Positions 40,101-46,911 of a DNA stretch of 64,000 bases are shown here, piece after piece. Positions within the stretch are counted from its first letter, which is position 1; every line of letters begins with the position of its first letter. Source of the DNA: Bacillus timonensis (lineage in GTDB: Bacteria; Bacillota; Bacilli; Bacillales; Bacillaceae_L). The notes beneath the pieces were generated by a model. The model did no database searches. It was not told where the DNA came from and was given only the letters and a program-made list of their open reading frames with translations. The position numbers were made by a program, and so were the translations under genes. The DNA lies in assembly GCA_020171895.1 (NCBI GenBank), contig JAIVAN010000003.1:434001-498000 (forward strand), given 5' to 3'.

Positions 40101-40526
40101 CTAAAATAAGCTTTGGTAGGGCTTTAAATCAATTTGTTTTTCTTTCAATTTCTTTATTAGAAATTTATGGTCTCTTTTTGGTGTAGCTATTATATAACCT
40201 CTTACTACTAAATCTTGGGTTATTTTGTCGCGCTTTTCAATAAGCGCCAATTCGCCGATTTTTCCAGCTATTTTTTGTCTAGCTATATCACGGAATAACT
40301 CTGGTACCGGACTAACTAGTTCCTCTAATAATTTTTTTTGATCTGTATCCCACAAATGAATTGTTTCGTTTAAGTAATATTCTTGCCAATCTAATTCTGA
40401 TTTTCCATCCTCTTTAGGTAGTCTTTTCAGAAATTTTCTAAACATAAAGTACCCACCGATAGACATCATCGTCGCTAAAAACACAACCCAAAATAGAATA
40501 AACCACAAAAACCATCCTGATAACAT
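40101..40526 (-). CDS. yneK: DUF2621 family membrane protein YneK
   Basis: A 141-residue protein with one N-terminal transmembrane helix (LSGWFLWFILFWVVFLATMM, about 2-21) and a soluble C-terminal part containing ELDWQEYYLNETIHLWD and VPELFRDIARQKIAGKI, as in DUF2621. Function unknown. GAGGTG lies ahead of the ATG at 40526. In B. subtilis cotM follows yneK directly; here about 6 kb of other genes lie in between. Confidence 0.9.
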   Translation of the reverse strand: MLSGWFLWFILFWVVFLATMMSIGGYFMFRKFLKRLPKEDGKSELDWQEYYLNETIHLWDTDQKKLLEELVSPVPELFRDIARQKIAGKIGELALIEKRDKITQDLVVRGYIIATPKRDHKFLIKKLKEKQIDLKPYQSLF

Positions 40527-40644
40527 TTTACATTCACCTCAACCACTTAACATATGAAATATTATACATGATGTACTGGAGAGAAGAAACAGATATCATT
40601 CTACCACTTTTTTAAATTAGTGAAAGATATAGCTGATTACTCTA

Positions 40645-40797
40645 TTAGTGGTCCATAGTTTTCGTAAATGTATTAATATAATCATCTAAAAGTTGACTGA
40701 TTTTTACCGTTTTCGGATGAGAAAATCCTATCTCTAATCCTACTTGTATCATTTCTTCTCTTAAATATTCAATACTCCATAAAAGTTGATTTTCCAC
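40645..40797 (-). CDS. Spo0E-family aspartyl-phosphate phosphatase (copy 2), riboswitch-controlled
   Basis: A 50-residue Spo0E-like protein too short for a long-ORF search. It reads MENQLLWSIEYLREEM, then LGLEIGFSHP-type spacing (as QVGLEIGFSHPKTVKI) and the family signature SQLLDDYIN. GTG 40797 has a perfect AAGGAGG 10 to 11 bases ahead; an ATG two bases upstream is in another frame and stops after 12 codons. About 50 bases upstream is an intrinsic terminator and beyond it a GEMM (c-di-GMP-I) riboswitch on the same strand. It should remove phosphate from Spo0A-P or a related response regulator. Confidence 0.82.
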   Translation of the reverse strand: MENQLLWSIEYLREEMIQVGLEIGFSHPKTVKISQLLDDYINTFTKTMDH

Positions 40798-40849
40798 ATT
40801 AAAAACCTCCTTATATTTTGTGTACTTATTTTATTGTTTAATTTAAATG

Positions 40850-40884
40850 AAAAAAAGCTATTCAATGGTGCACTGAATAGCTTT
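40850..40884 (-). terminator. riboswitch expression-platform terminator
   Basis: On the minus strand AAAGCTATTCA (plus 40874-40884) pairs with TGAATAGCTTT (plus 40854-40864), followed by seven T residues. GAATAG at the riboswitch 3' end (plus 40892-40897) can instead pair with CTATTC of the first arm, a plausible anti-terminator. Confidence 0.85.
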
Positions 40885-40890
40885 AATCAA

Positions 40891-40984
40891 ACTATTCGGT
40901 AACCCAGCTATCATAGTTCCTATGAACCTTAGATCTGAGGCTTTGCGTCACCGCTTTTCAACGGTTTTGCCATTTCGTAGTATA
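40891..40984 (-). ncRNA. c-di-GMP-I (GEMM) riboswitch aptamer
   Basis: Read on the minus strand, the region has the GEMM-I signature: GGCAAAACC, a helix closed by a GAAA tetraloop, GACGCAAAGCCTC, TCTAAGG, a hairpin TCATAG-GAA-CTATGA, then TAGCTGGGTTACCGAA. The residue equivalent to G20 of the V. cholerae Vc2 riboswitch (the G before C in GGC) and the A47 region GCAAAG are conserved, which favours c-di-GMP over the cGAMP-sensing variant that carries A20. It is followed by a terminator and then by the Spo0E-like gene. Confidence 0.92.
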
Positions 40985-41014
40985 AAATTTATGTGGTTAA
41001 TTTGTCCTATGTCT

Positions 41015-41043
41015 ATCATATTAGCCGAACACTTTTTTAACAA
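41015..41043 (-). promoter_or_regulatory. promoter of the riboswitch-Spo0E transcript
   Basis: On the minus strand TTGTTA (plus 41038-41043), a 17-base spacer and TATGAT (plus 41015-41020). Transcription would start near 41008, about 25 bases before the aptamer. Confidence 0.65.
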
Positions 41044-41087
41044 GAGGAGAAACTGTCGAATATTAAGGAATTCAAAAAAAGTGTTCG
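41026..41087. repeat. 13-bp perfect inverted repeat flanking the 0A box
   Basis: CGAACACTTTTTT (41026-41038) and AAAAAAGTGTTCG (41075-41087) are exact reverse complements, 36 bases apart. The region between contains the 0A box and overlaps the -35 of the riboswitch promoter. Confidence 0.7.
41054..41060 (+). promoter_or_regulatory. 0A box upstream of the riboswitch-Spo0E promoter
   Basis: Exact TGTCGAA core. Its centre is about 49 bases upstream of the predicted minus-strand start at 41008. A second, imperfect copy (CGTCGAA on the minus strand) is at 41084-41090. Confidence 0.55.
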
Positions 41088-41245
41088 ACGAGAAATAACA
41101 AACTTTTTATAGTACTGTATAATACAAATATACAATGAATGTATACTGATATAATGAAGTTTGGGAAATAATTTAACTTAAATTATACAAAGATAATAGT
41201 TGTAATTTTATTTAAAAGTACATTGGTTGAAAGGAAAAATACTGC

Positions 41246-41788
41246 ATGAAAACTTTATTAATAGACATGGATTCAGTAATCTGTGATTTAATGACTGAAT
41301 GGCATGGTAGGTATAACAGGGATTATAATGATAATTTGTCAGTCGATAGATTAAAATGCTGGGACTCCTCAAAGTATGTGAAACCAGAGTGTCGAGAAAA
41401 AATATACAATTATTTAAATGAGCCTGGATTGTTTTTAAATTTGAAACCACTACCTGATGCTATCGAAGTGCTAAGGAATTTGTCAAAAAAGCATGAAATT
41501 TTAATCGTAACTAGCAGTGTTACGACAGCTTTCTCTGAAAAAGAAAAATGGGTAGAAAGAAATCTTCCCTTTATAGGAAAAGAAAATATAGTATTTACTC
41601 ATAGAAAGAATAAAATATGCGGTGATTTATTGTTTGATGATGCACCTCATAACCTATTAAATTTCAAAAACACAGGCAGAATTGCAATTGCGATGGACTA
41701 CCCATACAATCAAAGCATTAATGTACCTAGAGTTAAAAGTTGGCTTGAATTTGAACAAGGCATAAATGAGAATTGGTGGGATCTATAA
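41246..41788 (+). CDS. 5'(3')-deoxyribonucleotidase-like HAD phosphatase
   Basis: A 180-residue HAD-superfamily protein of the NT5C/YorS group. Motif I is LLIDMDSVICD (5-15), with Ser where the family usually has Gly after DxD. Motif II is IVTSSVTT near 90 and motif IV LLFDDAPHNLLNF near 128. It probably removes 5'- or 3'-phosphate from deoxyribonucleotides. A TATAAT at 41118-41123 is a promoter candidate. The next gene starts 2 bases after its stop, so they are an operon. Confidence 0.75.
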   Translation: MKTLLIDMDSVICDLMTEWHGRYNRDYNDNLSVDRLKCWDSSKYVKPECREKIYNYLNEPGLFLNLKPLPDAIEVLRNLSKKHEILIVTSSVTTAFSEKEKWVERNLPFIGKENIVFTHRKNKICGDLLFDDAPHNLLNFKNTGRIAIAMDYPYNQSINVPRVKSWLEFEQGINENWWDL

Positions 41789-41790
41789 GG

Positions 41791-42723
41791 ATGAAAAAGG
41801 TAGAAGTTGTAATAATTGGGGGCGGACCCGCTGGTATTTCAGCAGCTATTTGGTGTGAACGACTAAAAATGAATCATTTATTGCTAGAAAGAAAAGATGA
41901 GCTAGGTGGCCAGTTAGATCAAATTTATAATGATATCATTGACTATCCAGGTTTTACGATTGGACAAGGTAAGGAGTTAAAAAAGCAACTAGTGGAACAT
42001 TTTAATCATATGAATTGCTCTGTATTAACGAACGTAAAAGTTCACCACATAGATGTAGACCAAAAAGAAATTTCAATACAAAGGGAAGATGAAAATTTTG
42101 AAAAGATTAACTATCAATTTTTAATACTAGCGACAGGAGCAAGTCAAAGACCATTGGGTGTACCAGGGGAAATGGATATGGTTGCTAGAGGAGAAGTATA
42201 TTCTGCAAGTAAAAGTAGTTATCTTTTTTCAGGAAAACACGTTATTGTTGTAGGTGGTGGAGATAGGGCTTTAGAAGGTGCATTATTATTAGCTGAAAAT
42301 GATGCTAAAGTGACAGTTATAAATAGGTCAGATTCTTTACGTGCAAGATCGGAATTTTTGACTCCTGCAGTAAACCATGAAAATATTGAGGTAATATACA
42401 ATAGTGAAGTAATTGAAATAGTTGGTAAGAGTAAGGTGGAAGGTGTAAAAGTAAAAACAAAAAAAGAACCACCTATCTTTATGGAAGCTGAAGCTGTTTT
42501 TATTAGAATCGGGATTAAACCAAACAGCGAAATAGTTGCACCATATATAGAACTTGATGAGAATGGTTACATAGAAACAGATTCACATGGTAAAAGTAGC
42601 ATAGATTCAATATATGCTGTTGGAGACGTATGTACCAAACCATTCTTTAGCAGCATTTCTTCTTCAGTTGGACAAGGAATGAGAGTAGTAAAATATATTT
42701 ACTCCTTATTAAATAAACAATAA
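41791..42723 (+). CDS. NAD(P)/FAD-dependent oxidoreductase, thioredoxin-reductase-like without redox cysteines
   Basis: A 310-residue two-dinucleotide-domain flavoprotein. FAD motif IIGGGPAGISAAIW (8-21), NADPH motif VIVVGGGDRALEGALLL (about 150-166), and C-terminal FAD motif IYAVGDV (near 275). At the place where thioredoxin reductase has CxxC the sequence is GEVYSASKSSY, with no cysteine, so it is closer to ferredoxin-NADP reductase or an orphan reductase. ATG 41791 is used; the longer frame from 41773 overlaps the previous gene. It is coupled to the nucleotidase gene and converges on the tRNA-Sec gene. Confidence 0.82.
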   Translation: MKKVEVVIIGGGPAGISAAIWCERLKMNHLLLERKDELGGQLDQIYNDIIDYPGFTIGQGKELKKQLVEHFNHMNCSVLTNVKVHHIDVDQKEISIQREDENFEKINYQFLILATGASQRPLGVPGEMDMVARGEVYSASKSSYLFSGKHVIVVGGGDRALEGALLLAENDAKVTVINRSDSLRARSEFLTPAVNHENIEVIYNSEVIEIVGKSKVEGVKVKTKKEPPIFMEAEAVFIRIGIKPNSEIVAPYIELDENGYIETDSHGKSSIDSIYAVGDVCTKPFFSSISSSVGQGMRVVKYIYSLLNKQ

Positions 42724-42724
42724 C

Positions 42725-42764
42725 AAAAAAAAAAAGCCACAGTCTAAAAGATGTGGCTTTTTAA
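42725..42764. terminator. bidirectional terminator between the flavoprotein gene and tRNA-Sec
   Basis: AAAAAGCCACA (42731-42741) pairs with TGTGGCTTTTT (42752-42762), with an A-rich flank, so it can end both converging transcripts. Confidence 0.88.
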
Positions 42765-42779
42765 AATCTAGTATATTGT

Positions 42780-42876
42780 TGGCGGGACTGTGTGGGAATC
42801 GAACCCACCGAAGACGACACGCGCCTCCCAATCAGTTTTGAAGACTGTGAGGGACACCAGTACCCCATTCAGCCCC
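42780..42876 (-). tRNA. selC: tRNA-Sec (anticodon UCA)
   Basis: A 97-base tRNA on the minus strand. It begins GGGGCTGA and ends CAGTCCC-G-CCA with the CCA encoded, an extended acceptor stem typical of tRNA-Sec. The anticodon arm is CAGT-CTTCAAA-ACTG with anticodon TCA (plus 42839-42841). A very long variable arm follows, and the T arm is GTGGG-TTCGATT-CCCAC. This tRNA is charged with serine, converted by SelA and read at UGA. It is divergent from selB. Confidence 0.95.
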
Positions 42877-42889
42877 ATAGACAGTTATT

Positions 42890-42918
42890 ATTATACAACT
42901 ACATGTTTTGGCAATCAA
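42890..42918 (-). promoter_or_regulatory. sigma-A promoter of tRNA-Sec
   Basis: On the minus strand TTGATT (plus 42913-42918), a 17-base spacer and TATAAT (plus 42890-42895), 13 bases before the mature tRNA 5' end. Confidence 0.75.
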
Positions 42919-43009
42919 GAATTTAGTTTTCTCAAGAAAGATGTCTCACTTGAATCTCACTCCTATTACCGATACATTTATAGTAATAGAATGAATAGTA
43001 GGTGAGGGT

Positions 43010-44896
43010 ATGGGGAAACAAACTTTTACCATAGGTATGGCAGGCCATATTGATCATGGTAAAACATCATTAACGAAAGCTTTGACGAATATAGATACAG
43101 ATCGTCTCAAGGAAGAAAAAGAGAGGCAAATTTCAATAGAATTAGGATTTGCGCCGTTACCACTAAACGATCAACTTCAAGTTTCAATTATTGATGTTCC
43201 AGGTCATGAACGATTTATCCGTCAAATGATTGCCGGTGTTGCTGGAATAGATCTAGTTATTCTTGTAGTAGCTGCTGATGAAGGCATTATGCCACAGACA
43301 AAAGAACATTTAGAGATTTTATCTTTTCTTGGCATTCAGCATGGAATAGTGGCCATTACAAAAATGGATAAAGTAGAAGACGACTTCATAGAGTTAGTTG
43401 AAGAAGAGATCAAAGAAGAGCTTATTAATACTGTATTTGAATCTTCTCCAATCATCATGGTGGATAGTCTTTCAAAAAAAGGCATTGAAGATTTAAAGCA
43501 GATTATTATTAAAGAACTCAACAAAGTTGATGCTAGGAGCTTTAACGGTAGCTTTCGACTTCCAATCGATCAAGTGTTTACTGTTAAAGGGCAAGGAACT
43601 GTTGTTAGAGGAACAATCTATGAAGGGAAAGTTAGTGAGGGTGATATCATCAATATCCTCCCATCGGGAACAAGTATTAAAGCTAGGAAACTACAAGTAC
43701 ATAATCAAGAAGTATTAGAAGCTAAAGCGGGACAAAGAGTGGCAATTAACATCCCTAATGTGACTAAACATGAAGTTTCGCGTGGTGATGTTCTCGTATC
43801 TTCAAATACTTACGTAGTATCTTCTACAATTGATGTATGTATTAAATTTGTGAACAATCTAAAATACGTTTTAAAACAAAGAAGTGCGGTTAAATTACAT
43901 ATTGGAACATCAGAGGTAATTGGCAAAATTGTATTTTTTGATCGAAACGATGTAATGAATGAAGAAAAAGAAGTTCTTTGTCAAATTAGATTAGATGAAC
44001 CAATTGTAACTAAGAGAAATGATCGTTTCGTTATTAGAAGGCCAACTCCAATTGAAACGATTGCTGGAGGCTGGGTAATTGATCCGAATGGAAAGAAATA
44101 CAAGTTTGGTTTACCGACAATTCAGTACCTAGAATCAAAGAAAAAAGGGAGCCCTACAGAAAGAGTAATTCATGCATTAAAAGGGGAGAAAGTACTCTCA
44201 GTAAAAGAAATCATGAAGCACGCATCATTAACAGAAGTTGAAACTTTACATACGCTCTCAGAACCTTACTTTTTAAACATTAAAAAGGAGTTTTATACTC
44301 TTAAGGAAATTTTTGAAGAGGTGTCAACTCATCTTGTAAATGAAATAAAAGATTTCCATGTTCGCTTTCCTTTGAGAGTAGGGGTAAATAGAGCTGAAGT
44401 CATTCAATTATTTTCAAAACAATATTCAAAACAGTTAGTAGAATACGTAGTAGATGATCTCCTTTCCTCTAAAAGTATCATGACCAAGGAACAATATCTG
44501 TATCATAGTACTTTTACACCTAGTTTTCCTAAATCATGGGAGAAAAGAATAAATCAATTATTACAAAGCATGTATGAGGATAAATTAGAAGCAAAAACAT
44601 GGAATGACTATGTACTAAAAGCCGGATTACCTGAAAGTGAAGCAAACGATTTAAGGTTTTTCTTATTATCATCGAAACAAGCTCATGTCTTGGATGAAAA
44701 GACCTTGCTTCTAGATACAACAATAATTGAAGTAACGCAGCGGCTGAAAGAGGGAACGAAAGAAGAGTTTGATTTAAAGGAAGCTAAGGAAATACTGCAA
44801 ACATCTCGTAAATATTTAGTTCCACTGTTGGAACTATTAGATCAGCAAAAATGCACAAAACGAGTCGAAAACAAGAGGGTTTGGATTAACGAATAA
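43010..44896 (+). CDS. selB: Selenocysteine-specific elongation factor SelB
   Basis: A 628-residue translation GTPase. G1 is [11 protein letters not shown] (10-20), G3 [15 protein letters not shown] (about 64-78) and G4 ITKMDK (about 118), followed by EF-Tu-like domains 2 and 3 ([17 protein letters not shown]). From about 380 the C-terminal winged-helix repeats bind the SECIS hairpin in mRNA. It delivers Sec-tRNA to UGA codons. ATG 43010 has AGGTGAGG ahead. The gene diverges from tRNA-Sec and converges with selD. Confidence 0.96.
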   Translation: MGKQTFTIGMAGHIDHGKTSLTKALTNIDTDRLKEEKERQISIELGFAPLPLNDQLQVSIIDVPGHERFIRQMIAGVAGIDLVILVVAADEGIMPQTKEHLEILSFLGIQHGIVAITKMDKVEDDFIELVEEEIKEELINTVFESSPIIMVDSLSKKGIEDLKQIIIKELNKVDARSFNGSFRLPIDQVFTVKGQGTVVRGTIYEGKVSEGDIINILPSGTSIKARKLQVHNQEVLEAKAGQRVAINIPNVTKHEVSRGDVLVSSNTYVVSSTIDVCIKFVNNLKYVLKQRSAVKLHIGTSEVIGKIVFFDRNDVMNEEKEVLCQIRLDEPIVTKRNDRFVIRRPTPIETIAGGWVIDPNGKKYKFGLPTIQYLESKKKGSPTERVIHALKGEKVLSVKEIMKHASLTEVETLHTLSEPYFLNIKKEFYTLKEIFEEVSTHLVNEIKDFHVRFPLRVGVNRAEVIQLFSKQYSKQLVEYVVDDLLSSKSIMTKEQYLYHSTFTPSFPKSWEKRINQLLQSMYEDKLEAKTWNDYVLKAGLPESEANDLRFFLLSSKQAHVLDEKTLLLDTTIIEVTQRLKEGTKEEFDLKEAKEILQTSRKYLVPLLELLDQQKCTKRVENKRVWINE

Positions 44897-44921
44897 AGAG
44901 GCCGTGTCGGCCTCTTTATTT
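44895..44921. terminator. bidirectional terminator between selB and selD
   Basis: AAAGAGGCCG (44895-44904) pairs with CGGCCTCTTT (44908-44917). It includes both stop codon regions. Confidence 0.88.
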
Positions 44922-45968
44922 TACATATATATCGTGATGTTGTTTCGGAGTCACTTCTCCAATGATTGAAGCGGTATGTAATCCTTTGTCATGAACAAGT
45001 GTCAGGTATTCATGTGCTGCTTCTTCTGGCATACTAACTAATAACCCTCCAGATGTAATAGCGTCACATAACATATATTGTTGTTCTAAAGTAATGTGAT
45101 CTTCATAGGAGACACTTTCACTTAACCATTTATGATTTGATTTAGACCCACCTGGCAAAACTCCTTTTTTCACAAGTGTTTCCGTACCGTCGATAAAAGG
45201 GACCTTGACAAATTCAAGTGAAAAACTTACATTACTTCCTTTCGCAACCTCACTTAAATGACCTAATAATCCAAAACCAGTTATATCAGTTACTGCATGT
45301 GGTGTAAAGCTATGTAGACATTCAGAGGCGATATTATTTAATGTAGACATTACTTTAATTACCTCATGAATTTGGCTCTCACTAGCAATCTCTCTTTTAA
45401 TGGCAGTTGTAATAATACCTACTCCAAGTGGTTTAGTTAGAACTAATACATCACCTGGTTTTGCTCCTACGTTTCTCCATACTGTTTTGGGATGAACAAT
45501 ACCTGTTACAGACAAACCAAACTTCGGTTCTTGATCATCTATGGAATGTCCTCCTACAACAATTGCCCCAGCCTCAGCAACTTTATCACTTGATCCTTTT
45601 AGAATTTCAGCTAATACAGCGCTTCCAAGTTTTTTTATTGGAAAACCAACAATATTAAGCACAGTTTTTGGTTTTCCCCCCATTGCATAAACATCACTAA
45701 GTGCGTTTGCTGCAGCAATCTGACCAAACATATAGGGGTCATCAACAATAGGGGTAAAATAATCAACAGTTTGAACGATAGCAATATCTTCAGTTAGTTT
45801 ATATACTCCAGCATCATCAGAGGTTTCATGTCCTACTAATAGATTAGGATCTGTAGTGCGTGGTGGTAAATGTCGCAGCACGTGCGACAGGTCTTCCGGA
45901 CCGATTTTGCACCCTCAGCCAGCTTTAGTTGATAATGATGTTAAGCGAATTTTTTCATGTTCAGACAT
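44916..45968 (-). CDS. selD: Selenide, water dikinase SelD, itself a selenoprotein (Sec18)
   Basis: A 350-residue enzyme making selenophosphate from selenide and ATP. A plain ORF begins only at residue 30, but homology runs through an in-frame TGA (plus 45915-45917): MSEHEKIRLTSLSTKAG, Sec18, then GCKIGPEDLSHVLRHLPPR. This is the position of the catalytic Cys or Sec of the family (xGCK). ATG at 45968 has a perfect AAGGAGGG. Two hairpins follow the TGA as SECIS candidates. Downstream motifs include SDDAGVYKL, GGKPKTVLNI, VVGGHSIDD and ITGFGLLGH. It feeds SelA and is divergent from the SelW-like gene. Confidence 0.94.
45871..45914 (-). promoter_or_regulatory. SECIS candidate of selD
   Basis: After the TGA on the minus strand come 12 bases, then hairpin GGTC-CGGAA-GACC (plus 45890-45902), and directly after it a perfect 7-bp hairpin TGTCGCA-GCACG-TGCGACA (plus 45871-45889; loop CGTGC on the minus strand). 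One of these, or both stacked, should be the SelB-binding element. Confidence 0.65.
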
Positions 45969-46012
45969 TCGTATCCCTCCTTTTTGTTAAGTATAAAATA
46001 AAATTCTATTTT

Positions 46013-46041
46013 TTGCGAAAAAATAAGACTTGTACTACAAT
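46013..46041 (+). promoter_or_regulatory. promoter candidate of the SelW-like gene
   Basis: TTGCGA (46013-46018), a 17-base spacer and TACAAT (46036-46041), 75 bases before the start codon. Confidence 0.5.
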
Positions 46042-46115
46042 AAATGTAAGTACTAAGAAAAACTTTCCAGCTTTTCTTAAGTATGTTGTTAAATCCAAAA
46101 TTAGGAGGATTCATC

Positions 46116-46355
46116 ATGGAGAACTACAAAGTATCAGTAGAATTTTGCATGCAGTGAAACTACGCACCAAAAGCTGCGAGTTTCGCAGAAGAATTATTTA
46201 GTCATTTCCGTCATAACATTACAAATCTTGAATTAATCCCAAGTTCAGGTGGAGCATTTGAGGTTACGGTTAACAACAAGAAGATCTATTCAAAGCTTGA
46301 ATCAGGTGTCTTCCCTAATGTGCAGGAAATGATTGTGAAAATTGAACAGTTGTAA
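46116..46355 (+). CDS. SelT/SelW/SelH-family selenoprotein with CxxU motif (Sec14)
   Basis: A 79-residue thioredoxin-like Rdx protein hidden by an in-frame TGA at 46155-46157. Reading the TGA as Sec gives VEFCMQUNYAPKAASF at 8-23, the CxxU redox motif of SelW-type proteins, then LELIPSSGGAFEVTVN and IYSKLESGVFP, the family's C-terminal signature. TAGGAGG lies ahead of ATG 46116. A perfect 6-bp hairpin (46174-46188) follows the TGA by 16 bases. It probably reduces an oxidised thiol or selenol; the partner is unknown. It is divergent from selD and near the flavoprotein at 41.8 kb. Confidence 0.9.
46158..46188 (+). promoter_or_regulatory. SECIS candidate of the SelW-like gene
   Basis: CTGCGA-GTT-TCGCAG (46174-46188), a perfect 6-bp stem with a G in the loop, starting 16 bases after the UGA. 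Spacing and position fit bacterial SECIS elements, which lie inside the coding region. Confidence 0.75.
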
Positions 46356-46360
46356 TATAT

Positions 46361-46390
46361 AAGAGGCAATCCATTGATTGCCTCTATTTT
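46361..46390. terminator. bidirectional terminator between the SelW-like gene and cotM
   Basis: AGAGGCAATC (46362-46371) pairs with GATTGCCTCT (46376-46385), T-rich on the plus side. Confidence 0.85.
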
Positions 46391-46797
46391 ATTGGTATCA
46401 TGCGAGATTTCCTTCTTGTTTTTCCTTCTTTACTCACGATAATTTCAAGAATATCATTTGTGAATTTTGCTTTAACTTTTTTCTTAAGCAAGGAAAAAGG
46501 AAGTGTAATCATTCGCTCATAACAATATGGAGTTATTTCATTTATTGTTCGTAAATGGTCTTTCTGATTTTCATTTGCTCTAATAATTACAGTATCACCA
46601 GAGACTTCAACAGAAAGTTGTTCCTTATTAAAATGGGTTAGTTCGGCTTCAATAATATATTCACTTCCTGTTTCAAATAAATCAACTCTAAATTGATACT
46701 CATCAAGATAGTTTTTGAAAGGGTCTTCAAAAAACTGTTCCATCCAATCCTCTATTCCCTCGAAGTTCAACGGTTTTGCATTTTCCTTGTTATTCAT
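46384..46797 (-). CDS. cotM: Hsp20/alpha-crystallin family spore coat protein, CotM-like
   Basis: A 137-residue small heat-shock-type protein with an alpha-crystallin domain (about 40-125: FRVDLFETGSEYIIEAELTH, then VSGDTVIIRANENQ, and IITLPF-like MITLPFSLLKKKVKAKFTND). B. subtilis CotM has this fold and this place beside sspP. ATG at 46797 has GGAGGT ahead; the frame runs five codons further. AATAGGATA with an AC 16 bases upstream is a weak sigma-K promoter candidate. It stands between the SelW-like gene and selA, so sel genes flank a normal spore gene. Confidence 0.8.
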   Translation of the reverse strand: MNNKENAKPLNFEGIEDWMEQFFEDPFKNYLDEYQFRVDLFETGSEYIIEAELTHFNKEQLSVEVSGDTVIIRANENQKDHLRTINEITPYCYERMITLPFSLLKKKVKAKFTNDILEIIVSKEGKTRRKSRMIPIK

Positions 46798-46911
46798 CGT
46801 ATTGACCTCCAATTATTGCTATACTTATCCTATTCAAATGGTGTGGTTTCGTGCTAAAAAGACAAAAATGTTATAATAATTAAGGAATTTGTATAGTTAG
46901 GAGATAATATT

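Noticed and set aside
42790-43005. A 71-codon ORF across the tRNA-Sec gene
   Set aside because: It is an accidental frame on the opposite strand of a well-formed tRNA.
45881-45968. selD as a pseudogene with a nonsense mutation near its start
   Set aside because: The TGA stands exactly at the catalytic Cys/Sec position, with hairpins after it and the full Sec machinery nearby, so read-through is the better explanation.
45929-46201. A 90-codon ORF on the plus strand between selD and the SelW-like gene
   Set aside because: It overlaps the selD N-terminus and the SelW-like gene in another frame, has no ribosome binding site and no family resemblance.
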